Source: Sphingobium naphthae
Lineage (GTDB): Bacteria > Pseudomonadota > Alphaproteobacteria > Sphingomonadales > Sphingomonadaceae
DNA length: 64,000 nt
Assembly (NCBI RefSeq): GCF_020782235.1
Contig: NZ_JAJGNO010000003.1
Location: forward strand, 1 to 64,000
Reading direction: 5' to 3'
The stretch's first letter is position 1, and each line of letters begins with the position of its first letter. A model generated the notes under the pieces. It saw only the letters and a program-made list of their open reading frames with translations, did not search any database and was not told the DNA's origin. The position numbers and the translations under genes were made by a program. This document shows positions 26,496 through 34,277 of this stretch, one piece after another.

Positions 26496-28748
26496 ATGCC
26501 TTTCAGCTTCAAAACCTCGGTCGCAGTATCGGCCCTCATTGCCATGATGGCCGCCGCGCCGGCCTGGTCGCAGACGGATCAGGGCGCGGCGCAGGATGCG
26601 GCCGCACAGCCCAACATGCTGCCCGAAGATATTGTCGTGACGGCGGAGCGTCGCGAATCGACCGTGCGTGAAGTGCCATTTTCGATTGCGGCCTTTGGCG
26701 GCGAACTGCTGCGCGAATCACAGGTATTCAGCCCCGCGGCGCTGACCCAGCAGATGCCGGGCATCACCGTGAACACGGCGGATAAATCGCTGTCGATCGT
26801 CGCGATCCGCGGCAATGTGTCGACCTTCCGCACGGCCACGCTCGATACGCCGGTCGCCTATTTCATGGACGACGTCTACTATGTGTTCAACAATGACCTG
26901 AACGCCAATTTCTTCGATACACAGCGGGTCGAGGTGCTGCGCGGGCCGCAGGGTACGTTGTTCGGTCGCAACGTCGTGGGCGGTGCGATCGCCGTCATCA
27001 GCAATAATCCGGAGATGAAGGAAGACTGGTTCGGTCAGGTGACGGCAGGCAACGGCGCCTATGTCCGCACCGAAGGCATGGTGAACGGCGTGCTGGTGGA
27101 CGACAAGCTGGCCTTTCGCGCGGCATTCAGCACGGAAACGTCGAACGGGTTGATCGATACGCCCAACCAGAAGGGCAGCTATGGCAAGACCGATGGCGTC
27201 GCCATGCGCGGCAAATTGCTGTTCAAGCCGACCGATACGCTCAGGATCGTTCTGTCGGGGGACTATAGCTATACGCAAGGCAATGGCGGCGCGATCAGCC
27301 TGGGCATCGGCGGCAATCAGGTCGTTCCCTCCACTTTTGGCGACTATGATGACAGCAAATGGACGAATAATGACTTCGCCCGCTCGCCTTATCGCCAGCG
27401 GCTGCGCGGAGGCTATCTGCGCGGCGATTTGGATCTGTTTGGCGGCACGCTGACGTCGATCACCGGCTATCGGATGAATGACAGCCATGCGATCAACGAC
27501 GATGTGCCGGTCGCCACTCAGGTTCCCGTCTTCGATCGCCGGCAGGTAGTGAAGAATCGCAGTTTCACACAGGAAGTGCGCTTCGCCTCCGCGCCGGGCC
27601 GTCTATCCTATGTGGTGGGCGCCTATTTCCTGTCGGCGGATGTCTCGACCACGAACATCTTCTACTATAGCCCGCTGCCCGGATCGGCAGTCAACGCGAC
27701 TGTCCGGCGCAATCCGGGCGTGACCAACATCACGCGCGAGCAGGAAGGCAATGTGCGCAGCCTCGCGGCTTTCGGTGAGGCGACGTTCGAGGTCACTGAC
27801 GGCCTGTCGCTGGTTGCCGGTGGGCGCTACACGTCGGATCGCAAGAAGATCGACTATCACGCCTTTTCCACAACCGATGCAGGCGCGATTCCCGGCTTCG
27901 GCTTTCCCGGTGAAGTCTTCGCATCGGGTGGCAAGACGTGGAATGCCTTCACGCCGCGGGTGACGGTAAAATATCGTCCGATGCAGAATGTGAACCTCTA
28001 TGCCACCTGGGCAAAGGGCTTCAAGTCGGGCGGCTTTGTCGACAATGCCTATCTCAACCCGACGATTCCGCTGGAGCCGGAAAAGGCGCAAAATTATGAA
28101 ATTGGCGCGAAGACGCGGCTTTTCGACAATATGCTCGATTTCAATGTCGCGCTGTTCAAGCAGAAGACGAAGAATCTCCAGAATTTCTCCGGCGCGGGCG
28201 GCATTGCCCATACCTATAATGGCACGCTGAAGATGAAGGGGGTCGAGATCGAATCCGTGCTCCGCCCGGTCGATGGTCTGCGCCTGACCGGCAACTGGAC
28301 GCATCTTGTCGGCACTTACACCGACTTGCGCGATCCGCTGGTCAATCTCGATTATTCCGGCAACCCGGCGAAATTCGCGCCGCGGGACAGCTTCACGGTC
28401 GGGGCCAGTTATGATCTGGCGATGGCGAACGGTGCCAAGATCACGCCGCAGGCCGATTTCAATTATTCCTCACGCATCTCGACCGATGACGCCAACACGC
28501 TGCGTCTTTACGACAATCTTTATAATGATACGAAGGGGCGGACGCTCAACGCGCGGCTGAACTATGAAAGTGCCGATGGGCGCTGGACGGTCGGCATCTG
28601 GGGCAAGAACCTCACCAACAATTATCAGATCGTCAATGCAGACGACATCACCGCCTTTCTTGCGGTGCCGGGCAACGGCACGACCTATTGGAAAATCTTC
28701 ACCAATACGCCGCGCACCTATGGCGTGACGCTGTCGCTGCGCCCCTGA
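26496..28748 (+). CDS. TonB-dependent outer membrane receptor 1
   Basis: Energised outer membrane channel for a scarce or large substrate. 750 aa: signal peptide to about residue 27 (MMAAAPAWSQ), TonB-box-like EDIVVTAERRESTVREVPFS, plug motif VEVLRGPQGTLFGRNVVGGAI near 150, and a C-terminal beta strand ending TYGVTLSLRP. AGGGAG is placed for ATG 26496; upstream in-frame starts overlap the operator. Followed by SDR, VanA-like and merR genes on the same strand. Likely imports the pathway substrate rather than a siderophore, judged from context. Confidence 0.92.
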   Translation: MPFSFKTSVAVSALIAMMAAAPAWSQTDQGAAQDAAAQPNMLPEDIVVTAERRESTVREVPFSIAAFGGELLRESQVFSPAALTQQMPGITVNTADKSLSIVAIRGNVSTFRTATLDTPVAYFMDDVYYVFNNDLNANFFDTQRVEVLRGPQGTLFGRNVVGGAIAVISNNPEMKEDWFGQVTAGNGAYVRTEGMVNGVLVDDKLAFRAAFSTETSNGLIDTPNQKGSYGKTDGVAMRGKLLFKPTDTLRIVLSGDYSYTQGNGGAISLGIGGNQVVPSTFGDYDDSKWTNNDFARSPYRQRLRGGYLRGDLDLFGGTLTSITGYRMNDSHAINDDVPVATQVPVFDRRQVVKNRSFTQEVRFASAPGRLSYVVGAYFLSADVSTTNIFYYSPLPGSAVNATVRRNPGVTNITREQEGNVRSLAAFGEATFEVTDGLSLVAGGRYTSDRKKIDYHAFSTTDAGAIPGFGFPGEVFASGGKTWNAFTPRVTVKYRPMQNVNLYATWAKGFKSGGFVDNAYLNPTIPLEPEKAQNYEIGAKTRLFDNMLDFNVALFKQKTKNLQNFSGAGGIAHTYNGTLKMKGVEIESVLRPVDGLRLTGNWTHLVGTYTDLRDPLVNLDYSGNPAKFAPRDSFTVGASYDLAMANGAKITPQADFNYSSRISTDDANTLRLYDNLYNDTKGRTLNARLNYESADGRWTVGIWGKNLTNNYQIVNADDITAFLAVPGNGTTYWKIFTNTPRTYGVTLSLRP

Positions 28749-28757
28749 CGCCGATGC

Positions 28758-28785
28758 AATCGGGGAGGGGCTCTGGCCTCTCCCC
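28758..28785 (+). terminator. Hairpin between TonB receptor 1 and SDR genes
   Basis: GGGGAGG and CCTCTCCCC arms around a short loop, in the 57-base gap after the receptor stop. No T-run; may attenuate rather than stop transcription. Confidence 0.35.
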
Positions 28786-28805
28786 TCCATATTACAGGAT
28801 GAACG

Positions 28806-29585
28806 ATGGCCGATATTTTCGAACTTCCCGCCAATGGCAGTTTCTCCTTCGCCGGGCGGGCTGCGCTCGTCACGGGGGGCGGACGGGGCGTCGGCGAAGC
28901 CGTCTCGCGGGAAATCCATGCCGGCGGTGGGCGCGTCGCGGTCAGCGATGTGGACATTGACGTGGCACAGGCCGTTGCCCACTCCCTCGATCCGTCCGGA
29001 GAGACGGCGATAGCGCTGAAGCTGGATGTGCGCGAAAAATCGGATTTCCTGGCGGCTAGGGACCAGATCGCGGCGCTCTGGGGCAAGACCGATATCGTCG
29101 TCAACAATGCCGGCTTTGCCAAGCGGACGCCGACGCAGGACATCAGTCCGGAGGAATTTGACCTGATCGTCCAGATCAACATGCGCAGCGTGTTCCTGAG
29201 TTGCCAGATATTTTCCGACCATATGCGCGCAAATGGCTATGGGCGGATCGTCAACATCACCTCGCTCGCCGGGCAGAATGGTGGCACCGTGGCTTCGCCC
29301 CATTATGCCGCGTCGAAGGCCGGGGCGATCATGCTGACCAAATATTTCGCGCGTTATCTGGCCGGGACTGGCGTGACCGTAAACGCCATAGCGCCGGGGC
29401 CGATCGACACGGCCAAGGCGCGCTTGTCCTCCGGACAGATTGCAAGGGTCGAGGCGGAAGTACCGGTGGGGCGCTTTATGGCCGTAGGCGAAATCGCGGC
29501 CGCCACGGCGCTGCTCGCATCCGACCGCGGTGGTTTCTTCGTCGGGGCGACGCTGGACATGAATGGTGGTCTCTATTTGCGCTGA
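28806..29585 (+). CDS. Short-chain dehydrogenase/reductase
   Basis: NAD(P)-dependent oxidoreductase, 259 aa, classical SDR: cofactor motif TGGGRGVGEA near residues 22-31, NNAG near 98-101, catalytic Ser in NITSLAGQ and YAASK with the Tyr/Lys pair near 162-166, and C-terminal DMNGGLYLR. Asp at SDVDIDVAQ after the second strand suggests NAD preference. Probably oxidises a ring or side-chain alcohol formed by an oxygenase. Lies between TonB receptor 1 and the VanA-like gene on the same strand. Confidence 0.92.
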   Translation: MADIFELPANGSFSFAGRAALVTGGGRGVGEAVSREIHAGGGRVAVSDVDIDVAQAVAHSLDPSGETAIALKLDVREKSDFLAARDQIAALWGKTDIVVNNAGFAKRTPTQDISPEEFDLIVQINMRSVFLSCQIFSDHMRANGYGRIVNITSLAGQNGGTVASPHYAASKAGAIMLTKYFARYLAGTGVTVNAIAPGPIDTAKARLSSGQIARVEAEVPVGRFMAVGEIAAATALLASDRGGFFVGATLDMNGGLYLR

Positions 29586-29730
29586 TCCCGGTGCGCGACG
29601 TTCGTTTCCCGTTTTCTTATGGCTTTATGGCATTGCGATTGGCGCCCGCCGGTTGGGCCTCCATAATCGCAACCAACAATAGGGTAGCGCCGGAACCGTC
29701 GAATGGGCCGGCCGAACGGATGGAGAGCTT

Positions 29731-30774
29731 ATGTTCATTTACAACGCATGGTATGTGGCCGCCTTCGCCGCCGATATCGAACCCGGCAAGACACTGGGGC
29801 GCAGGTATTTGAACAAGGCGGTCGTGCTGTTCCGGACCGAAGATGGCGAGATCGCAGCTCTGGAGGATCGGTGCAGCCACCGGGCTATGCCCCTGTCTGC
29901 CGGCCATGTCGAAGGCAATATTCTGCGCTGCTGCTATCATGGCGTGGAATTCGACGGTCGCGGTACCTGCACCCGTATTCCCAATCAGGCGCGTATCCCG
30001 GCTTCTGCCAATGTCCGCCACTATCCCGTAGTCGAAAAGGATCATCTGATTTGGATATGGATGGGCGAACCGGCGCTGGCCGACCCCAGCGTGATCGTCG
30101 ATAGTCCCGAACATAATGATCCGGCCTGGACCTGGAGGCCCTATACTTTCCCAGTAAAGTCGAACTGGCAGCTGATCATCGACAATATCATGGACCTGAC
30201 CCATGTGCCCTACATCCATGCGCGCACGATCGGCGGAAATCCGGAGCAACATTATAGCGCGGACACCAAGGTCGAATTTGACGGCCGCCGCGTGACCTTG
30301 CTGCGTAAGATGCCCAATTCCGTTCCGCCCAAATCCTATATCGATGCGGGCGGCTTCAAGGGGCGCGTCGATCGCTGGCAAGAGGTGCGGTTCGAACCAA
30401 GCATTGGCATGACGTGCCGTGTCAACGCTGGCGGCTGCGATGTGGGAACGGGCGCCTATGAAGGGCGTCGTGACAATGGCTTCATGCTGGCGAACAACCA
30501 TTTCATTACGCCGGAAACGGAAACTACCAGCCACTATCTCTGGACGATCTGCACGACCGCGCCGAAGGAGAGTGGCGTTCCTGCTACGCTATTCGACCAG
30601 TTTTTCGACACCATCACGGAAGATGAGGAAACGCTGGAGGCGCAGCAGCGCCGGATCGATGATGAGCCGACACGCCCCTTCGTCGGCATCGCCAGCGATG
30701 GCGCGGTCAATCAGGCGCGCCGGCTGCTGAGCAACATGCAGGAAGCGGAAGAGGGGGGAAAGGTCGCGGCCTGA
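29731..30774 (+). CDS. Rieske oxygenase, vanillate O-demethylase (VanA)-like
   Basis: 347-aa terminal oxygenase of the VanA/dicamba-demethylase type, which hydroxylates or demethylates aryl ethers and related carbons. N-terminal NAWYVAAFAADIEPGKTLGR, Rieske ligands in DRCSHRAMPLSAG and CCYHGVEFDGRG, mononuclear iron His pair in DNIMDLTHVPYIHA. GGAGAG precedes ATG 29731. No reductase gene lies next to it; the only one in the window is the one at 23.9-24.8 kb, which may serve both oxygenases. Confidence 0.92.
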   Translation: MFIYNAWYVAAFAADIEPGKTLGRRYLNKAVVLFRTEDGEIAALEDRCSHRAMPLSAGHVEGNILRCCYHGVEFDGRGTCTRIPNQARIPASANVRHYPVVEKDHLIWIWMGEPALADPSVIVDSPEHNDPAWTWRPYTFPVKSNWQLIIDNIMDLTHVPYIHARTIGGNPEQHYSADTKVEFDGRRVTLLRKMPNSVPPKSYIDAGGFKGRVDRWQEVRFEPSIGMTCRVNAGGCDVGTGAYEGRRDNGFMLANNHFITPETETTSHYLWTICTTAPKESGVPATLFDQFFDTITEDEETLEAQQRRIDDEPTRPFVGIASDGAVNQARRLLSNMQEAEEGGKVAA

Positions 30775-30784
30775 TGTCGCGCCC

Positions 30785-30805
30785 TTGCGTATGCAGTTAA
30801 CATAG
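30785..30805. promoter_or_regulatory. Operator candidate in front of merR, shared with the P450 promoter
   Basis: TTGCGTATGCAGTTAACATAG, cut here as TTGCGTATGCA plus TTAACATAG, lies 40 bases upstream of the MerR gene. The first 11 bases and several later ones recur in reverse orientation at 32826-32846, upstream of the P450 gene. Suggests that MerR regulates itself and the P450 unit. Confidence 0.45.
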
Positions 30806-30844
30806 TGGCTTGCTCCCGCCGCTGCCCCATGCTGTAGCGCATCT

Positions 30845-31588
30845 ATGAAGATGCGCGAGCTGGAGCAGCGGACCGGGGTCCACAGGGAAACGATCCGCGT
30901 CTATCTTCGCCAGGGGTTGATTCCGGAGCCGGAAAGGCCGCGCAAGACCGTCGCCGACTATGGCGAGGAGCATGTGCAGGCCATATTGGCGGTGCGACGG
31001 TTGCAGCGCGAAAACCGCCTGACCCTGGCCCAGATCAAGGCGATCATCGCCGGAGAAGGGACCGAGGCACGGGTAGAGGCTAGCGCCTTTGATCAACTGG
31101 AACAGCTGGTCGCGCATCGGGCCGGTGCTGATGGGCCGCCGGTGACGGTCGCCTCCCTGCTTGATCGCTATCCCCATGCGGCAGAGGATGCGCGCACGCT
31201 GGCGAAGATCGGCATATTGGACATCATCGATACCGAACAGGGCGAAGCGCTCAGCATCACCTGCGCGCAACTCGTGCGGCTATGGGGCGACATGCGCAAA
31301 GCCGGGTTCGACCAGCAACTCGATTATACGCCGGACATTCTTGGCTTCTACACCGAGGCCGCGGATTTCGTCGGGCGATGGGAAGCGACCACCTTTATGG
31401 AACGGGTCGAAGGCCATATCGATGTCGAAAAGGCGGCGACCATGGTCGAACATGCTTTGCCGCTCATGCTCGATTTCTTCGGTCTGATGCGTCAGCGCGC
31501 CTTCTTCCGCCATGTCGAGGCGATCCGTGCCGGCGAAGAAACGGATCGCCCCGCACAGGGCATCAGGCCATCGTCAGGACAGCCTTGA
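30845..31588 (+). CDS. MerR-family transcriptional regulator
   Basis: 247 aa. N-terminal MerR winged HTH (MRELEQRTGVHRETIRVYLR then GLIPEPERPRKTVADYGEEH), a helical linker, and a C-terminal domain without the Cys pattern of metal sensors, so a small organic inducer is more likely. ATG 30845 and ATG 30851 are both possible starts; neither has a strong ribosome site. The 3' end overlaps the convergent alcohol dehydrogenase gene by 26 bases. A shared dyad upstream of this gene and of the P450 gene suggests targets. Confidence 0.88.
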   Translation: MKMRELEQRTGVHRETIRVYLRQGLIPEPERPRKTVADYGEEHVQAILAVRRLQRENRLTLAQIKAIIAGEGTEARVEASAFDQLEQLVAHRAGADGPPVTVASLLDRYPHAAEDARTLAKIGILDIIDTEQGEALSITCAQLVRLWGDMRKAGFDQQLDYTPDILGFYTEAADFVGRWEATTFMERVEGHIDVEKAATMVEHALPLMLDFFGLMRQRAFFRHVEAIRAGEETDRPAQGIRPSSGQP

Positions 31589-32666
31589 CGCACCGCCCGG
31601 CATGCTGGTCGGCCACGGCCTGATTGATATCCGCCAGTCGATAGCGGGTGATCAGCTTTTCGTATGGGAAAAGCCCCTTAGCGTTGAGGGCAACCAGTTC
31701 GGGTAGGAATGTCTGCGGGTCGGCATTGCCTTCCGTCACGCCGCAGATGCTGATGCCCAGAGACAACATGTGCAGGATGTTGAGGCTGATGGCTGCGTCG
31801 AGCGCCTTGGGAACGCCGACCATGGCCAGGCGCCCCAAGGGGGCAAGCGCCGCTATGCCGGAATGGATGGCCGGGACGACACCCGATGTGTCCAGCACGC
31901 AATGGACTCCCTGTGGATGGATGGCGCGCAATTGTTCGGCCGTGTCGCCCGCCGTCACATCGATGGTGCCGGTCGCGCCGAGATCGACGGCCATGGCGCG
32001 GCGACTCTCCAGAGGGTCGGCCACGATGATCTGGCCGGCGTCCAAGGCTCTGGCAGCCATGACGGCGCTCAGGCCGACCGGACCACCGCCGATGATGAGG
32101 ATCGATTCGCCCGCTTGCAGCTTGAGCGCGTTCATCACCGCGCCGGCGCCCGTCATGATGCCGCAGCCTAGCGGACCCAGCAGTTCGAGCGGCGCGTCGA
32201 TCGGCATTTTCACCAGATTTTGCGCGGCAACGATGGCGTAGGTGCCAAAGGAGGACTGGCCGAAGAAATGGCTGCTGACCGGGGTAGGGCCGTCATGCAG
32301 GCAAGTCGATCCGTCGGCGCGATGGCCACCAAAGTTTAGCGGAGCGAAGTCGCGGCAATAGGCGGGCTGACCGGCATCGCATTGCGGGCAGGCGCGGCAG
32401 GCGGCAAACCCCATGACGACAGCATCACCCGGTGCGATCGATGTCACGGCATCGCCCACAGCCTCCACGACACCGGCCCCTTCATGCCCCAGCACGGCGG
32501 GCAGGGGCACCGGTAATATCTGGTCGCGCACGACAAGGTCGGTATGGCAAAGGCCCGTCGCGACGACGCGCACCAACGCTTCGTTTGGGCGCAATTCGCC
32601 CAGTGTCAGACGTTCGACACTGAAGTCTCCGCCAGCGGTCCGGGCGACGGCTGCCTCTATTTCCAT
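31563..32666 (-). CDS. Zinc-dependent alcohol dehydrogenase (aryl-alcohol type)
   Basis: NAD-dependent medium-chain dehydrogenase, 367 aa. Catalytic zinc ligands in GLCHTDLVVRDQ and GHEGAGVVEAVG, structural zinc loop CRACPQCDAGQPAYCRDF, Rossmann motif IIGGGPVGLSAVMAAR. Most like benzyl/aryl- or allylic-alcohol dehydrogenases. AGGAGG is spaced for ATG 32666; the ATG at 32684 precedes the ribosome site. Divergent from the P450 gene, so P450 hydroxylation followed by alcohol oxidation is a natural pairing. The last 26 bases overlap merR. Confidence 0.92.
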   Translation of the reverse strand: MEIEAAVARTAGGDFSVERLTLGELRPNEALVRVVATGLCHTDLVVRDQILPVPLPAVLGHEGAGVVEAVGDAVTSIAPGDAVVMGFAACRACPQCDAGQPAYCRDFAPLNFGGHRADGSTCLHDGPTPVSSHFFGQSSFGTYAIVAAQNLVKMPIDAPLELLGPLGCGIMTGAGAVMNALKLQAGESILIIGGGPVGLSAVMAARALDAGQIIVADPLESRRAMAVDLGATGTIDVTAGDTAEQLRAIHPQGVHCVLDTSGVVPAIHSGIAALAPLGRLAMVGVPKALDAAISLNILHMLSLGISICGVTEGNADPQTFLPELVALNAKGLFPYEKLITRYRLADINQAVADQHAGRCVKAVLTMA

Positions 32667-32779
32667 CTGCATCCTCCTATTCAAACTTGGTGTCGTCCAT
32701 TCAAATGCAGGGACGGATCAGGGATGTCTGATGGATATGATCCGCAGGAATCCGTCATTTCCGTTCGCTGAAAAACCTG

Positions 32780-32794
32780 AATGGTCGGACCTGT
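32780..32794. promoter_or_regulatory. FadR-type operator between ADH and P450 genes
   Basis: AATGGTCGGACCTGT keeps the left half and core exactly and ends like the classical FadR consensus. It lies 114 bases from the alcohol dehydrogenase start and 97 bases from the P450 start. Confidence 0.6.
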
Positions 32795-32825
32795 TTTTAC
32801 GATTGACCGACACCCTTGTCCACTA

Positions 32826-32853
32826 CTACGTAATATGCATACGCAATACGTAG
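32826..32853. promoter_or_regulatory. 28-bp dyad upstream of the P450 gene
   Basis: Arms CTACGTA and TACGTAG flank a centre containing TATGCATA. The left 21 bases, read on the reverse strand, match the site in front of merR at about 17 of 21 positions. Candidate MerR operator 38 bases before the P450 start. Confidence 0.5.
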
Positions 32854-32890
32854 ATGTCCTGAGGACGGCGTAGCTGGAGAGGGTAGAATT

Positions 32891-34192
32891 ATGGCGACTT
32901 CGCTGGATGCTGACATGCGTCCCATCATTCCAGACGATATCGCACGAATTGTGATCGCACCGAAAAGCTACACGGATGACGCGACCATCTATCGCGCGTT
33001 CAAATGGCTTCGCGAACATATGCCTTTGGGGATGGCGCAGGTGCCCGGCTATGATCCGCTCTGGATCGTCACCAGGCATGCCGACATTCGGGAGATTGAG
33101 CGAAACGCCAAGCTGTTCCACAATGCCGATCATAACCCGGTTCTGAACGATCAGGCATCCGATGCCTTCACGCGGGAAATCACCGGCGGCACGACGCGGC
33201 TCCTGTCATCGCTGACCTATATGGACCCGCCCGAACATGCCACCTACCGCATGCTGACGGCCAACTGGTTCCTGCCCGGCAAGATCAGCAAGCTGGAAGA
33301 ACAGATTCGGGTGCTTGCGCGTCAGTCGGTCGACAATCTGCTCAGCTTCGATGGTGAGTGCGATTTCGTGCGCGACTTTGCGCTGCATTATCCGCTGCGG
33401 GTGATCATGACGCTGTTCGGCGTGCCGCCCGAAGACGAACCCAAAATGCTGAAACTGACCCAGGAATTTTTCGGCGTCCATGATCCGGAAGAACAGCGGC
33501 CGGAAATGGCGGCGGACCCGGTCGTCGCGGCCAAGCAATGGGCGGCTTCGATCGAGGATTTCTACGTCTATTTCGACAAGCTGAGCGCCCGGCGCCGCGA
33601 ACAGCCAACCGACGATCTCCTGTCGCTGATCGCCAACTCCCGGATCAACGGTGCGCCGATTCCCCGCGATGAAGCCAATGGCTATTATGTGGCGATCGCG
33701 ACGGCTGGCCATGACACGACATCGTCGTCCACGGCCGGAGGCCTGCATGGCATGATGGTCTATTCCGAAAATTGGGCGAAGGTGAAGGCCGACCCTGGCC
33801 TGATACCCGGTCTTGTCGACGAGGCGATTCGCTGGACCAGCCCGGTTAAACATTTCATGCGCAATGCCACTGCCGACACGCAGGTTCGCGGCATGAATAT
33901 CCGGGCGATGGAACGACTGATGATCTGCTATCCGTCCGGCAACCGCGACGAGGCGGTGTTCACCGACGCCGACCGATTCGACATTACCCGCTCGCCCAAT
34001 CCGCACATCGCCTTTGGCTTCGGGCCGCATATGTGCCTGGGCCAGCATCTGGCCAAGCTGGAGATGCGTATCCTCTTCGAGGAATTGCTGCCGCATTTGC
34101 AGTCGGTCGAGATGGCGGGCGATCCCCGGCTGGTCGAGACCAATTTCGTCGGCGGTTACAAGGCGCTGCCGATCCGATTCAAGAAAGCCTGA
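32891..34192 (+). CDS. Cytochrome P450, CYP108 (P450terp)-like
   Basis: Soluble bacterial P450, 433 aa. I-helix oxygen-binding motif AGHDTTSS near residues 273-280, E-x-x-R in VDEAIRWTSPVK region, heme loop FGFGPHMCLGQHLAKLEM with the thiolate Cys382. Stretches such as IYRAFKWLRE, LTQEFFGVHDPEEQ, YYVAIATAGHDTTSSS and LVETNFVGG closely resemble CYP108A1 as I remember it, whose family hydroxylates terpineol, p-cymene-like and other alkylaromatic compounds. No [2Fe-2S] ferredoxin or ferredoxin reductase gene lies beside it, unlike the terp operon, so electrons must come from elsewhere. TonB receptor 2 follows after 85 bases. Confidence 0.92.
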   Translation: MATSLDADMRPIIPDDIARIVIAPKSYTDDATIYRAFKWLREHMPLGMAQVPGYDPLWIVTRHADIREIERNAKLFHNADHNPVLNDQASDAFTREITGGTTRLLSSLTYMDPPEHATYRMLTANWFLPGKISKLEEQIRVLARQSVDNLLSFDGECDFVRDFALHYPLRVIMTLFGVPPEDEPKMLKLTQEFFGVHDPEEQRPEMAADPVVAAKQWAASIEDFYVYFDKLSARRREQPTDDLLSLIANSRINGAPIPRDEANGYYVAIATAGHDTTSSSTAGGLHGMMVYSENWAKVKADPGLIPGLVDEAIRWTSPVKHFMRNATADTQVRGMNIRAMERLMICYPSGNRDEAVFTDADRFDITRSPNPHIAFGFGPHMCLGQHLAKLEMRILFEELLPHLQSVEMAGDPRLVETNFVGGYKALPIRFKKA

Positions 34193-34277
34193 TTTTTCAA
34201 GGCCGGGACACCGCTCAGGCGGGACCGGCACATGGCCTAGAGGTGGAACATCCGGGCGACAATGGGAGGAGTCTGAA

